Positions 25,535 through 34,891 are shown, counted from the stretch's first letter. The stretch is 64,000 nucleotides of DNA from Hymenobacter sp. APR13 (GCF_000737515.1 NZ_CP006587.1:620001-684000), one strand, 5' to 3'. Made by a program: numbers and translations. The notes: generated from the letters alone by a model not told the origin.

Positions 25535-25867
25535 TCATCTTTTCCCCCGCCGGTTGCGGATGCGCTCTACTTTGCTGCGGCGCACCCAGTGCAGGTATTT
25601 CTGCAGCTCCTCGGCCGACCGCAGCAGTTCCACGGTGCAGTAGCGGCGGGCCAACTCGCGGTTGTCGAGCAGCAGGTGCACGGTGCTGTGGCACGGCTGG
25701 CAGAGCGGCACCGTGGGGCCGTGGCGGCCTCCTTCTTCGCGGGGTACCAGATGATGCCGCGAGGTATGCTGCACTTCCCGCTCGCAAAGCCCGCAGCGGG
25801 TTTCAGCAGACTCAGCATGCGGGCTTGGCAACGGAAGGGGAGCAATTTGGCGACGACGACGGGACAT
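25535..25867 (-). CDS. HNH endonuclease
   Basis: A 110-residue protein with a basic N-terminus (MSRRRRQ), a zinc-type knuckle CGLCERE, the HNH core HTSRHHLVPREEGG and LCQPCHSTVH, and a basic C-terminus. This is the compact HNH nuclease pattern, with four cysteines that probably bind zinc. The ATG at 25867 is preferred to one 21 bases upstream. Small stand-alone HNH proteins like this are common in Bacteroidota and their targets are unknown. No intron, phage or restriction genes adjoin it. Confidence 0.83.
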   Translation of the reverse strand: MSRRRRQIAPLPLPSPHAESAETRCGLCEREVQHTSRHHLVPREEGGRHGPTVPLCQPCHSTVHLLLDNRELARRYCTVELLRSAEELQKYLHWVRRSKVERIRNRRGKR

Positions 25868-26072
25868 AGACAGCTGTGAAACCGCCAAAAACCAGGACCG
25901 GTTTCCGAAGACAGCAGAGATAAAAAAACTGTAAAAAATAAAATTTGGTCATGCAGCGCGTGTCGAAATACTTCTATATTTGGTTGGGATACAGATAGTC
26001 AGAAGGCTGTATTCTCATTTTTTTCCCTTTTGGCATCTTCCTTCGATACACTTCACTTCTACCTTGTTGCCC

Positions 26073-26525
26073 ATGCGCATTTCTACTTCCTCTCCTTTCC
26101 ATCATCTGTCGTCGCTGCTGCGGGGGGCGGGCCTGTTGGTGGCTCTGTGGTGCCTGGCTCCTTCCGAAGCAAAAGCTCAGACCTGGATGGTTTCCACGGA
26201 CCCCTACCTTAAGCTGGGGGTAATGGACAAATTTGGCCAACTGGGAGGCTACACTGCTAAGTTTGTGGTAACCAATCAGACCACCGGCAAAGAGTACATC
26301 CTGGTGAAGCAGGTCACTGGTGGCCAGAACGGCGTCGACGTGGTTTTCCCGTCGGAGCCCTCGGAGCCCGACTATTTCAAGACTGAAACCGGCGAAGCAG
26401 CACGTGCCCTGCCTGGCCGCTACAGCTGGGAGTGCCAGGTGAGTGGCAAGAAAGTGGTGGGCGGCAAGTTCTCACTGCCCGAAACTGCCAACGACGTATC
26501 TGTAATCGAGCAAAAGAAGCCGTAA
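26073..26525 (+). CDS. Secreted protein of unknown function
   Basis: A 150-residue exported protein: MRISTSSPFHHLSSLLRGAG leads into a hydrophobic stretch ending SEAKAQ. The mature part is beta-rich (TAKFVVTNQTTGKEYILVKQ; GRYSWECQVSGKKVVGGKFS), possibly one immunoglobulin-like or similar sandwich. I recognise no family. The ATG at 26073 begins a proper signal sequence. An AT-rich 205-bp gap precedes it, and a terminator follows. Confidence 0.7.
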   Translation: MRISTSSPFHHLSSLLRGAGLLVALWCLAPSEAKAQTWMVSTDPYLKLGVMDKFGQLGGYTAKFVVTNQTTGKEYILVKQVTGGQNGVDVVFPSEPSEPDYFKTETGEAARALPGRYSWECQVSGKKVVGGKFSLPETANDVSVIEQKKP

Positions 26526-26551
26526 CAGCCCGCTAAGGCTTTACCAGCATA

Positions 26552-26582
26552 GGCCCGCAGCTTCGGTTGCGGGCTTTTTTTA
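26552..26582 (+). terminator. Rho-independent terminator
   Basis: Stem GCCCGCAG/TTGCGGGC with a CTTCGG-like loop and a run of seven T, 27 bp after the secreted-protein gene. Confidence 0.93.
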
Positions 26583-26672
26583 TTGCTTGTTGTGTGACAC
26601 CAAACGCCGGATTACGTATCAGGGCGTTGGCAGCTGTTGCCGCTTGTCTCTTTCACTTTCCGACTTTTCATC

Positions 26673-26981
26673 ATGCCTAAGAAATCTTTCTCCGAGCTTA
26701 TCAACAGCCCCGGCATGCCCGTGCTGGTAGACTTCTACGCCGACTGGTGCGGCCCGTGCAAAACCATGGCCCCCGTGCTGGAGCAGGTGGCGCAGCAGCA
26801 CCAGGGCAAGCTCAAAGTCATCAAGATTGACGTGGACCGCAACCCCGCCGCCGCCCAGCAGTTTCGGGTGCAGAGCATCCCCACGCTGATACTGTTTCAT
26901 AAGGGGCAGCCGGTGTGGCGGCAGGCCGGGGCCGTACCGGCCGGGCAGCTGACGCAGGCCGTACAACCTTTCCTGAGCTAG
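26673..26981 (+). CDS. Thioredoxin
   Basis: A 102-residue thioredoxin with the classical active site DFYADWCGPCKTM (CGPC), the cis-proline loop SIPTLILFHKG and normal length. It is cytoplasmic; the ATG at 26673 (MPKKSFSELINS) leaves no signal. It reduces protein disulfides. Whether it is the cell's main thioredoxin cannot be told from this window. Confidence 0.95.
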   Translation: MPKKSFSELINSPGMPVLVDFYADWCGPCKTMAPVLEQVAQQHQGKLKVIKIDVDRNPAAAQQFRVQSIPTLILFHKGQPVWRQAGAVPAGQLTQAVQPFLS

Positions 26982-27035
26982 ACGCCTCCTCCAAGAGGCC
27001 GGTCCAGGTAACAAACCATCTGGTCCGGCCCGATG

Positions 27036-27062
27036 TTGGGCAGTGCGGGGCGCGTACCTTTG
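27036..27062 (+). promoter_or_regulatory. Probable Bacteroidota-type promoter of the TonB receptor
   Basis: TACCTTTG at 27055-27062 matches TAnnTTTG exactly. TTG at 27036-27038 is the only -33 candidate, but its 16-base spacing is slightly short. The start codon at 27087 would follow a leader of about 20 bases. Confidence 0.5.
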
Positions 27063-27086
27063 CTGTCTCCGTCCTGCTTCGTACAT

Positions 27087-29432
27087 ATGCGCTACTTTTC
27101 GTATTTGATTGGAATACTACTGTTGTGGAGTGTAGCGGGCAGTTCTGCGGCGCAGGCCCAGGAGCGGTATCGGCTTAGCGGCTACATCCGCGACGCTAGC
27201 CGCGGCGCGCTGCCCGGCGCCTCAGTAGCGGTGCCGGCCCTGGCTACCGGCGCCACCGCCGACTCCACAGGCTTCTACTCGTTTCTGCTGCCCGCCGGCC
27301 GGCACCAGCTGGTCATCTCCTTTATCGGCTACCAGAGCCAGACCCGCGACCTGAACCTGACCCGAGCCCAGCGGCTGTCGTTTGCGCTGGCTGAGAGCAG
27401 CAACACGCTGGGCGAGGTGGTGGTGGAAGGCTCGGGCACGCTGGAGCAGAAGCTGCAAACCACCCAGATGAGCGTGGAGCGCCTCACGGCCGCCGAGGCC
27501 AAGCTGCTGCCCGCTTTGTTCGGGGAAGTGGATTTGCTGAAAACGCTGCAGCTCAAGCCCGGCGTGCAGAACGGCGGCGAGGGCACCTCGGGCCTGTTTG
27601 TGCGCGGCGGCTCCTCCGACCAGAACCTGGTGCTCGTGGATGATGCCGTGGTGTACAACCCGGCTCACCTGTTCGGGCTGTTTTCGGTGTTCAACCCCGA
27701 TGCCGTGCAGAGCGTGGACCTGTACAAGGGCGGCTTCCCGGCGCAGTACGGCGGGCGCCTCTCGTCGGTGATTGACGTGAAGATGCGCGAGGGCAACAAC
27801 CAGAAGGTGGTCACCAGCGGCGGCATCGGCCTGATTTCGTCCCGTTTGACCGTGGAAGGCCCGATTGTGAAAGACAAGGGCTCGTTTCTGCTCTCGGGGC
27901 GGCGCACTTACTTCGACGTGTTTACGCGCCAGATCAACAAAGCCAGCGAAAGCAACCCCGACTATAACCCCATTCCCGACTACTATTTCTACGATTTCAA
28001 CGCCAAAGGCAACTACAAGCTCGGCGAGAAAGACCAGGTGTTTCTGAGCGGCTACCTGGGGCGCGACGTCTTCGGGTTCGGCTCGCAGGGCGGCTTCGAC
28101 TTCAATTTCAGCTGGGGCAACACGCTGGGCGCGGCCCGCTGGAGCCACGTGTTCAACAAGCGCCTGTTTCTGAACACCACGGCCTCCTACACCAACTACA
28201 AGTACGACGTCACCAACAAGCTCGACCAGTTCAGCTTCAACCTAGCCTCCGACATCCGGGACCTAGCCCTGCGCTCCGACCTCGACTACACGCCCAACGA
28301 CCGGCACGCTTTCAAGTTCGGGGCCCAGCTCATCAACCACCGCTTCGGGGTGGGCCGCCTGCAGGCCGGCTCTTCGGATGGGCGCCTGAGCATCGGCTCC
28401 GACGTGGCCTACCGCGGCCTGGAAGGCGGCATCTACGCCTCCGACAACTTCAAGGCTACCGACAAGCTGCAGCTGGAATACGGCCTGCGCCTGAGCGGTT
28501 TCCAGAGCGGCTCGAATAGCTACGGTGGGCTGGAACCGCGTGGATCGGCCCGTTACTCGCTCACGCCCAAAACCTCGCTCAAGGCCAGCTACGCCCTGAT
28601 GTACCAGTACGTGCACCTCGTCACGAACTCCGGCGCTACGCTGCCGACGGATATCTGGTACCCGTCACGGCAGTCGGTGAAGCCGCAGCGGGCCCAGCAG
28701 GTGGCCGGCGGCGTGAGCTTCCTGCTTGGCAGCGGCAAGTACCTGCTCACCAACGAAGTATACTACAAGTGGGCGCAGAACCAGGTGGATTTCAAGGACG
28801 GCGCCCAGCTGTTCGTGAACCCCGACCTGGACTCGGAGTTTCTGTTCGGCAAAGGCTGGGCCTACGGCAACGAGCTGTATCTGGAAAAGAAAACCGGCCG
28901 CACCACCGGCTGGATCGGCTATACGCTGAGCTGGAGCAAGCGCCAGTTTCTGCCCCAGCGCGGCACCTCCGGCATCAACGAGGGCCGCGTGTTCTTCCCT
29001 AGCTACGACCGGCGCCACAACCTGACGGTGGTGGTGCTGCACCAGCTCACGGAGCGCCTCAACCTCACGGGCTCGTTTGTGTACACCACCGGCAACGCCA
29101 CCACCCTGCCCGCCGCCCGCTTCGCCGTGCAGGACATCTTCGGCGGCGACCTGTCGGCGGTGCCCGTGTACCCCGACCGCAACACCTACCGCCTCGCGCC
29201 CTACAACCGCCTGGATTTGGGAGTGGTCTGGAAGCTGAAGCCCAACCGTTGGGTGCCGGAATCCGACCTGACCTTCAGCGTATACAACGCCTACAACCGC
29301 CGCAACCCCTACTTCGTGTACTTCGACCAGGTGCGGGCCGGCGGCGAGGATACGCCCGTGACCAGCTACCGGGCGCGGCAGGTATCCCTGTTCCCGGCCA
29401 TTCCGGCCGTCACCTACAACTTTAAATTCTAA
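27087..29432 (+). CDS. TonB-dependent outer-membrane receptor
   Basis: A 781-residue receptor: signal peptide (MRYFSYLIGILLLWSVAGSS...AQAQ), a carboxypeptidase-regulatory-like domain (YRLSGYIRDASRGALPGASV; SFIGYQSQTRDL), a plug domain (LKTLQLKPGVQNGGEGTSGL; VLVDDAVVYNPAHLFG) and a large beta-barrel ending in the aromatic LFPAIPAVTYNFKF. It imports an unknown ligand with TonB energy. The downstream DUF4249 lipoprotein is its usual partner in this family. The TAA stop overlaps the first bases of a repeat (AATCACGG). Confidence 0.95.
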   Translation: MRYFSYLIGILLLWSVAGSSAAQAQERYRLSGYIRDASRGALPGASVAVPALATGATADSTGFYSFLLPAGRHQLVISFIGYQSQTRDLNLTRAQRLSFALAESSNTLGEVVVEGSGTLEQKLQTTQMSVERLTAAEAKLLPALFGEVDLLKTLQLKPGVQNGGEGTSGLFVRGGSSDQNLVLVDDAVVYNPAHLFGLFSVFNPDAVQSVDLYKGGFPAQYGGRLSSVIDVKMREGNNQKVVTSGGIGLISSRLTVEGPIVKDKGSFLLSGRRTYFDVFTRQINKASESNPDYNPIPDYYFYDFNAKGNYKLGEKDQVFLSGYLGRDVFGFGSQGGFDFNFSWGNTLGAARWSHVFNKRLFLNTTASYTNYKYDVTNKLDQFSFNLASDIRDLALRSDLDYTPNDRHAFKFGAQLINHRFGVGRLQAGSSDGRLSIGSDVAYRGLEGGIYASDNFKATDKLQLEYGLRLSGFQSGSNSYGGLEPRGSARYSLTPKTSLKASYALMYQYVHLVTNSGATLPTDIWYPSRQSVKPQRAQQVAGGVSFLLGSGKYLLTNEVYYKWAQNQVDFKDGAQLFVNPDLDSEFLFGKGWAYGNELYLEKKTGRTTGWIGYTLSWSKRQFLPQRGTSGINEGRVFFPSYDRRHNLTVVVLHQLTERLNLTGSFVYTTGNATTLPAARFAVQDIFGGDLSAVPVYPDRNTYRLAPYNRLDLGVVWKLKPNRWVPESDLTFSVYNAYNRRNPYFVYFDQVRAGGEDTPVTSYRARQVSLFPAIPAVTYNFKF

Positions 29433-29475
29433 TCACGGATTTAACCGGATTTTTCGGATTTCACGGATTCTGTGG
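29431..29475. repeat. AATCACGGATTT repeat after the TonB receptor gene
   Basis: AATCACGGATTTAACCGG followed by ATTTTTCGGATTTCACGG is a direct repeat of a CGGATTT unit, of the kind common between genes in Bacteroidota. Its first AA is the end of the receptor's TAA stop. Confidence 0.6.
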
Positions 29476-29554
29476 TCGGTTCGGTTTGGGCTGATTTGCT
29501 TCTTAGCTGCTGCTCGCTCCTGTTCTTCTTCGCTCTTCGTTTATGCTTGGCATT

Positions 29555-30388
29555 ATGAACCGCTTATCCGCTTTACGCGCCGCCGCCGGTTTGATGGCGC
29601 TGGCCGGGCTCACAGCCTCCTGCGACCTGCAGAAAGATATCGATGTGGAGCTGCCCGCCATTCCGGCCCAGTTGGTGGCCGAGTGCTACCTCGAAGACGG
29701 CCGGATTCCGCGCCTCACCGTGACGGAAACCGTGCCCTACCTGGCCAGCCCCGACCCGGTGCTACTCACCGACGTGACGGTGCGCCTCACGTTGCCCAAC
29801 GGGCAGGTGGAGACCCTGCGCTTTCTACCGGGCATCGACCCCGAGACTGGTAAGGCCTACACCCACAGCGGCCGGCGGCCACTGACCGCCCGCCCCGGCG
29901 ACGTGTTCAGCCTGGAAGTGGTCGACACCAAGGGCCGCCGCCTCACCGGCACGGCCACCGTGCCCACGCGTGTGCCCATCGACTCGCTGGAGTACAAGTT
30001 CAACGACCTGCCGCCCGACCGCCGCGAAGCCTACGTCCTCACCAACTTCCGCGACCCGGCCGGCCTGGGCGACTACTACCGCCTGCAGATTCACCGCGAC
30101 AGTATTTCCCGGGAGCCGGAAATCGACTACGACGTGGAAGACCGTCTCAACGACGGCAAAACGTACACCCTCGGCACCAGCTACCGCTTCGACCCCGGCG
30201 ACACGCTGCTGGTCACGCTTTACCACTTCGACCGGCCGTACTTCCTGTTCCGGCAGTCGGTGAACGATGCGCGCAATGCTAACGGCAACCCGTTTGCGCA
30301 GCCCTCGGCCATCAAAAGCACGGTGGAGGGCGGCGTGGGCGTGTTCACGGTGCTCAGCTACGACCGGAAGCAGATTATTATTCCGTAG
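29555..30388 (+). CDS. DUF4249 lipoprotein, partner of the TonB receptor
   Basis: A 277-residue lipoprotein of the DUF4249 family. The signal sequence MNRLSALRAAAGLMALAGLT ends at the lipobox TASC (Cys23), and the mature part is beta-rich (LVAECYLEDGRIPRLTVTET near the start; VFTVLSYDRKQIIIP at the end). These proteins accompany TonB receptors with a carboxypeptidase-regulatory domain in Bacteroidota; a surface-exposed partner role is inferred. An ATG 12 bases upstream is also in frame, and the shorter start is chosen for a better signal sequence. Confidence 0.88.
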   Translation: MNRLSALRAAAGLMALAGLTASCDLQKDIDVELPAIPAQLVAECYLEDGRIPRLTVTETVPYLASPDPVLLTDVTVRLTLPNGQVETLRFLPGIDPETGKAYTHSGRRPLTARPGDVFSLEVVDTKGRRLTGTATVPTRVPIDSLEYKFNDLPPDRREAYVLTNFRDPAGLGDYYRLQIHRDSISREPEIDYDVEDRLNDGKTYTLGTSYRFDPGDTLLVTLYHFDRPYFLFRQSVNDARNANGNPFAQPSAIKSTVEGGVGVFTVLSYDRKQIIIP

Positions 30389-30411
30389 GTGAGCCGAAGC
30401 CTTTACCAAAC

Positions 30412-30447
30412 AAAACGGCCGTTGCATGATGCAGCGGCCGTTTTTTT
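30412..30447 (+). terminator. Rho-independent terminator
   Basis: AAAACGGCCGTTGC pairs with GCAGCGGCCGTTTT with one mismatch, followed by T residues. It can act in both directions between the DUF4249 gene and the converging phosphorylase gene. Confidence 0.93.
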
Positions 30448-30509
30448 ATTGGCGTTGAAACAGTTCCGGGCGCCAGCGGGCACAGGCTGAAGCCTATGCT
30501 TCATGCGCG

Positions 30510-31331
30510 TTAGTCCTGCTGCGCGATGACGGCCTGCAGCAGCGCCGTGAGGCGGGGCTCGGCGGCGGCGGCCACACGCAGGATGTCGGCTATTTCCACC
30601 CGCTTGAGCTTGCCCGGCGAGCACAGGTCGGTGATGACGCTGACAGCCAGCACCGGCAGGCCCATGTGCACGGCCGCAATGACCTCGGGCACGGTGCTCA
30701 TGCCCACCGCGTCGGCCCCGATGGTGCGCAGGTAGCGGTACTCGGCGGGCGTTTCCAGCATGGGGCCGGGCACGCTCACGTACACGCCGCGCCGCACTTT
30801 GTCGGCGAAGCCGAGGCTGCGGGCCGCTTCCTCAGCCTGGCGTAGCAGGCGGGCATCGTAGGGCTCCAGCATATCGGGGAAGCGGGCACCCAGCTCGTCG
30901 AGGTTCCGGCCGATGAGCGGGTTGCTGGGCTGCAGGTTGATGTGGTCGTCGATGAGCATGAGGTCCGAGTAGTTCATGTCGGGGTGCAGGCCGCCGGCGG
31001 CGTTGCTCACGAACAGCTTCCGGATGCCCAGCAGCTTCATCACGCGCACGGGCAGCACCACCTGCTCCATGGTGTAGCCTTCGTAGAAGTGAAAGCGGCC
31101 CTGCATCACCAGCACCTTACGGCCGCCCAGCTCGGCGGCCAGCAGGTTGCCGGAGTGGCTTTCCACCGTCGAAACCGGGAAGTTCGGGATGCTGGCGTAC
31201 GGAATGGTGTGGTGAATGGTCAGGTCCTTGACCAGCGCACCCAGCCCGGTCCCGAGGATGATACCGAATTCGGGCGCAAAGCCCTGCAGCAGCGGGCGGA
31301 TATGGTTGGCGGCTTCGTGAAGGTGTTGCAT
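30510..31331 (-). CDS. Purine nucleoside phosphorylase (trimeric class)
   Basis: A 273-residue enzyme that splits inosine or guanosine with phosphate into base and ribose-1-phosphate. Family marks are GIILGTGLG (phosphate loop), VMQGRFHFYEGYTM, the NAAGGLHPDM segment, the purine-site region VYVSVPGPMLETPAEYR and GADAVGMSTVPEVIAAVHMG. Length matches the PunA/Pnp class. It works in purine salvage. A long palindrome at 31351-31455 separates it from sppA upstream on the same strand. Confidence 0.95.
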   Translation of the reverse strand: MQHLHEAANHIRPLLQGFAPEFGIILGTGLGALVKDLTIHHTIPYASIPNFPVSTVESHSGNLLAAELGGRKVLVMQGRFHFYEGYTMEQVVLPVRVMKLLGIRKLFVSNAAGGLHPDMNYSDLMLIDDHINLQPSNPLIGRNLDELGARFPDMLEPYDARLLRQAEEAARSLGFADKVRRGVYVSVPGPMLETPAEYRYLRTIGADAVGMSTVPEVIAAVHMGLPVLAVSVITDLCSPGKLKRVEIADILRVAAAAEPRLTALLQAVIAQQD

Positions 31332-31350
31332 GTAATTGGAGATATAAAAA

Positions 31351-31455
31351 GACCGTCATGCAGAGGCGTAGCCGAAGCATCTCGCGTGCTGACGCAGGGT
31401 TAGTACCACAACATCAGCACGCGAGATGCTTCGGCTGCGCCTCTGCATGACGGTC
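31351..31455. repeat. Long palindrome, GTCATGC...GAAGCATCTC type
   Basis: Inverted repeat with arms of about 45 bp: GACCGTCATGCAGAGGCGTA ... GAAGCATCTCGCGTGCTGA and its complement, around a short loop. It lies between sppA and the phosphorylase gene, both on the minus strand, and could end or attenuate transcription between them. It belongs to the same family as the copies at 40496, 47551, 54893 and 58060. Confidence 0.95.
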
Positions 31456-31462
31456 AACGGGG

Positions 31463-33220
31463 TTACTGGATATTCAGCTCAAACGGCATGCGGGCTTGGG
31501 CGCCTTTCATTTCCGCGAGCTTCTTGTACTGCTCATACACCGGGAACAACGGGCCCATTTCCTGCTTCACCAAACTCATGCGCACTTCCTCGTTGAGGCC
31601 GCTGAAGATGTTTTCCATGAACGACTTCTGGCGCGGCAGGGCCTGCAGCGTGTAGTCGCCTTCCTTGAGCTTGGCGCGGCGGGCCGCAATGCGCAGCGCG
31701 TCGTCCATGGAGCCCAGCACGTCTACGAGGCCGCGGGCCTTAGCTTCGGAGCCTGACCACACGCGGCCGGAAGCGTAACCACGCAGACGCTCCACCGGCA
31801 TGTTGCGGCCAGCAGCAGCTTTGGTGGTGAAGTCGGCGTAGATGCGGTTGATTTCATTCTGGAACTGGCTCTGCTCGAAGGGCGTGAGTGGGCGCGTGAT
31901 GGTGGGGAAGTCCGAGAATTTACCCGTTGTCACACGGTCCGTCGTCACACCCAGCTTGTCGCGCAGCAGGGGTTGGATGTTGGGCAGCACGCCGAATACG
32001 CCGATGCTGCCGGTGATGGTGTTCGGGTGGGCCACAATGGTGTCGCAGCCCATGGCAATGAAGTAGCCGCCCGAAGCCGCCACGTCCGACATCGAGCAGA
32101 TAATCGGCTTCACCTTTTTAGTGAGCAGCACTTCGCGGTAGATGATGTCGGAAGCCAGCGACGAGCCGCCGGGCGAGTTCACGCGCAGCACCACGGCTTT
32201 CACCTTGTCGTCGAGGCGGGCTTTGCGGATGGCCTCGGCGAAGCGGGTGCTACCGATGCTGCTGCTGCCGCCCTTGCCGGTCACGATGTCGCCCTCGGCG
32301 TAGATAACGGCAATCCGACTGCTGCCGCTGCTGCTTTCCTCGTCGTCGGCTTTGCTGTAGTCGGTGAGGCTTACGAGGCTCAGCTTCTCGTCTTTCTCCA
32401 CGCCCAGCTTGCCTTTCATGTAGTCTAGGGCCTGGTCGTAGTAGCCGAGGTTGGTGACGAGGCCGAGGCGCTTGGCGTCGTCGGCGTTGTGCACCAGCAT
32501 CGAGTCACTGATCGTTTTCAGGCGCTGGGGCGCGATTTTGCGGGCCGTGGCAATGTGGCCCAGCATGAAGTCGTTGATGGAGTTCAGGAACGACGACGTC
32601 TGCAAGCGGGCCGAATCCGACATGTTTTCGCGGAAAAACGGCTCCACGGCGCTCTTAAACGAGCCTACCCGGAAGATCTGAGGCTGAATGCCGGCCTTTT
32701 CGAACAGGTTTTTGTAGTACATCGTCTCGGAGCTGAGGCCGTTGAACTCCAGCGTGCCCTGCGGATTGAGGTAGATGCGGTCGGCCACAGACGTGAGGTA
32801 GTAGCTCTTCTCCGACTGCGCATCGGCGTAGGCCACCACAAACTTGCCCGACTTCTTGAAGTCCAGCAGCGCGTCGCGCACTTCTTCCAGCGAAGCCATG
32901 CCGGCCTGCACCAGCTCTACATTCAGGAAGATGCCCTTGATGTCGGAGTCGTTTTTGGCGCGGCGCAGGGTGGCCTTCAGGTTGTCGAGGCCGATGTTAT
33001 CGGCCTGGGAGCTGACGATGGAGCCGAACGAGGTGCGGCTTTCGCGCTCGGCAATCGGCTTGTCGAGCTTGAGCTCCAGCACCGAGTCGCTGGCCACGGT
33101 TGCTTCGGTGTCGGACGAGGCCAGCGCGGCCACGAAGCCAATCAGCAGCACAAAGCCCAGCACCCCGAACACGAACAGGCCCGTGAGCGTGGCCAGCACG
33201 TACTTAAAGAATTGTCTCAT
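31463..33220 (-). CDS. sppA: Signal peptide peptidase SppA (67-kDa type)
   Basis: A 585-residue membrane-bound protease with an N-terminal transmembrane segment (FVFGVLGFVLLIGFVAAL). The serine nucleophile lies in SMSDVAASGGYFIAMGCD, after AVVLRVNSPGGSS. The N-terminal half carries FVVAYADAQSEKSYYLTS, where the catalytic lysine is expected. Duplicated halves and length match the E. coli-type long SppA. It degrades leftover signal peptides in the membrane. The start abuts a repeat (GAATCACAGATT). Confidence 0.93.
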   Translation of the reverse strand: MRQFFKYVLATLTGLFVFGVLGFVLLIGFVAALASSDTEATVASDSVLELKLDKPIAERESRTSFGSIVSSQADNIGLDNLKATLRRAKNDSDIKGIFLNVELVQAGMASLEEVRDALLDFKKSGKFVVAYADAQSEKSYYLTSVADRIYLNPQGTLEFNGLSSETMYYKNLFEKAGIQPQIFRVGSFKSAVEPFFRENMSDSARLQTSSFLNSINDFMLGHIATARKIAPQRLKTISDSMLVHNADDAKRLGLVTNLGYYDQALDYMKGKLGVEKDEKLSLVSLTDYSKADDEESSSGSSRIAVIYAEGDIVTGKGGSSSIGSTRFAEAIRKARLDDKVKAVVLRVNSPGGSSLASDIIYREVLLTKKVKPIICSMSDVAASGGYFIAMGCDTIVAHPNTITGSIGVFGVLPNIQPLLRDKLGVTTDRVTTGKFSDFPTITRPLTPFEQSQFQNEINRIYADFTTKAAAGRNMPVERLRGYASGRVWSGSEAKARGLVDVLGSMDDALRIAARRAKLKEGDYTLQALPRQKSFMENIFSGLNEEVRMSLVKQEMGPLFPVYEQYKKLAEMKGAQARMPFELNIQ

Positions 33221-33221
33221 G

Positions 33222-33485
33222 AATCACAGATTTTGCAGATTTTTCGCTGATTACGCAGATGCAGACGGCGCACACAGCGTTTTACTTTCGGTATAACAAC
33301 CAGACGGCAAGATATTGATTCGGCTGCCTGTGTGGCTTGAATTGGTGGCTTTTAAATCACAGATTTTGCAGATTTTTCGCTGATTACGCAGATGTAAGAT
33401 TGATGTAAAAGCCGCCAGACTATGGCTGTTCTATATCGATCCTGCAATCTGTGTAATCAGCGAAAAATCTGCAAAATCTGTGATT
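33222..33485. repeat. Three copies of the ATCACAGATTTTGCAGATTT repeat
   Basis: Two direct copies (33222-33260, 33355-33393) and one inverted copy (33447-33485) of a 39-base unit, AATCACAGATTTTGCAGA then TTTTTCGCTGATTACGCAGAT. Copies 2 and 3 can fold into a hairpin of almost the full length. Copy 1 directly follows the sppA start codon and copy 3 overlaps the rarA stop codon. There is no gene in the 263-bp gap. Confidence 0.95.
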
Positions 33486-34815
33486 AATAGCCGTACTTCT
33501 CGCCCCAGAGCTGGCGCAGGCGCTCCTGGGCTTTGGCTTCGGCGGGGTTGTGGCCGGGGTGGTAGAACACGGTGCCGCTGAGGGCCTCGGGCAGAAACTC
33601 CTGGTAGGCAAAATTGCCGGGGTAGTCGTGCGAATACTGGTACTGGCCGCCGTAGCCGAGGTCTTTCATGAGCTTGGTGGGGGCGTTGCGCAGCGGAATG
33701 GGCACCGGCTGCACGCCTTGCTGCCGCACCAGTGCCCGCGCCTCCCGGATGGCCTTGTAGCTGGCGTTGCTCTTGGGCGAGGTAGCGAGATACACCACGG
33801 TCTGGCCCAGAATAATGTCGCCCTCGGGCATGCCAATCACGGCAATGGCCTGGAAGCAGCTCTGGGCCAGAATCAGGGCGTTGGGGTTGGCCAGGCCCAC
33901 GTCTTCGGAAGCCAGGATGAGCAGGCGGCGGGCAATGAACTTGGCATCCTCGCCGCCCTCCAGCATCACGGCCAGGTAGTAGAGCGCGGCGTTGGGGTCG
34001 GAGCCGCGGATGCTCTTGATGAAGGCCGAAATGACGTCGTAGTGCATTTCGCCGCTTTTGTCGTAGCGGGCGAGGTGCTGCTGGGCCAGCTGCTGCACGC
34101 CTTCGTCGGTGATGATGACCTCGCCGGTTTTGGGGTCGGGGCGGCTGGCTTCCACCACAATTTCCAGCAGGTTGAGCAGCTTGCGCGCATCGCCGCCCGA
34201 AATGGTGAGCAGCGCGCCGTACTCCTGCATGCGCACCTTGCGCTGCTGCAGCTGCGCGTCTTCGGCCAGGGCCTTGTCGACCAGCTCGGTCAGCACTTCC
34301 TTGCTCAGCGGCTCCAGCACGTACACCTGGGCCCGGCTCAGCACGGCCGGAATCACCTCAAACGAAGGGTTTTCGGTGGTAGCCCCGATAAGCGTGACGA
34401 TGCCCTGCTCCACGGCGCCCAGCAGGGCGTCCTGCTGGCTTTTGCTGAAGCGGTGGATTTCATCAATAAACAGCACCGTGCCGCGCTGCTTGCGGGCGCG
34501 CTCTATCACCTCGCGCACGTCTTTCACGCCGGCATTCACGGCGCTGAGTGAGGCAAACGGCTTGCCCAGCTCCTGCGCCAGCAGGTTGGCCAAGGTGGTT
34601 TTGCCTACGCCGGGCGGACCCCACAAAATCAGGCTGGGCAGGCGGCCGGCGCTGAGGTAGCGGCGTAGCACGCCCTCGGGCCCGATGAGGTGCTGCTGCC
34701 CGGCATATTCCTCAAGCGTACGGGGGCGGCGGCGCTCGGCCAGCGGCGCGTTGGCCGCGGCCGGCGGGATAAAGGCCGGCGTGGGGTCAGAATCGAAAAG
34801 GGAACCGGTGGACAT
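33484..34815 (-). CDS. rarA: Replication-associated recombination protein A (RarA/MgsA)
   Basis: A 443-residue AAA+ ATPase of the clamp-loader-related RarA/WRNIP1 group that acts at stalled forks. Visible parts are Walker A WGPPGVGKTT, Walker B LFIDEIHRFSK, sensor GATTENPSF, and the C-terminal tetramerisation region with EDVGLANPNA. The ATG at 34815 (MSTGSLFDSD) is chosen over an earlier one. The stop TAA at 33484-33486 overlaps a repeat copy. Confidence 0.95.
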   Translation of the reverse strand: MSTGSLFDSDPTPAFIPPAAANAPLAERRRPRTLEEYAGQQHLIGPEGVLRRYLSAGRLPSLILWGPPGVGKTTLANLLAQELGKPFASLSAVNAGVKDVREVIERARKQRGTVLFIDEIHRFSKSQQDALLGAVEQGIVTLIGATTENPSFEVIPAVLSRAQVYVLEPLSKEVLTELVDKALAEDAQLQQRKVRMQEYGALLTISGGDARKLLNLLEIVVEASRPDPKTGEVIITDEGVQQLAQQHLARYDKSGEMHYDVISAFIKSIRGSDPNAALYYLAVMLEGGEDAKFIARRLLILASEDVGLANPNALILAQSCFQAIAVIGMPEGDIILGQTVVYLATSPKSNASYKAIREARALVRQQGVQPVPIPLRNAPTKLMKDLGYGGQYQYSHDYPGNFAYQEFLPEALSGTVFYHPGHNPAEAKAQERLRQLWGEKYGY

Positions 34816-34891
34816 AGGAGCGGGAATAGGGCGCAAACTTCAGGTGGCGCCGGATGTTGGGCAGAAACGACTGCTCCGGGGACTCGCTGTA

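Noticed and set aside
25535..25867. HNH nuclease as part of a defence or mobile system
   Set aside because: No methylase, integrase, transposase or phage gene adjoins it.
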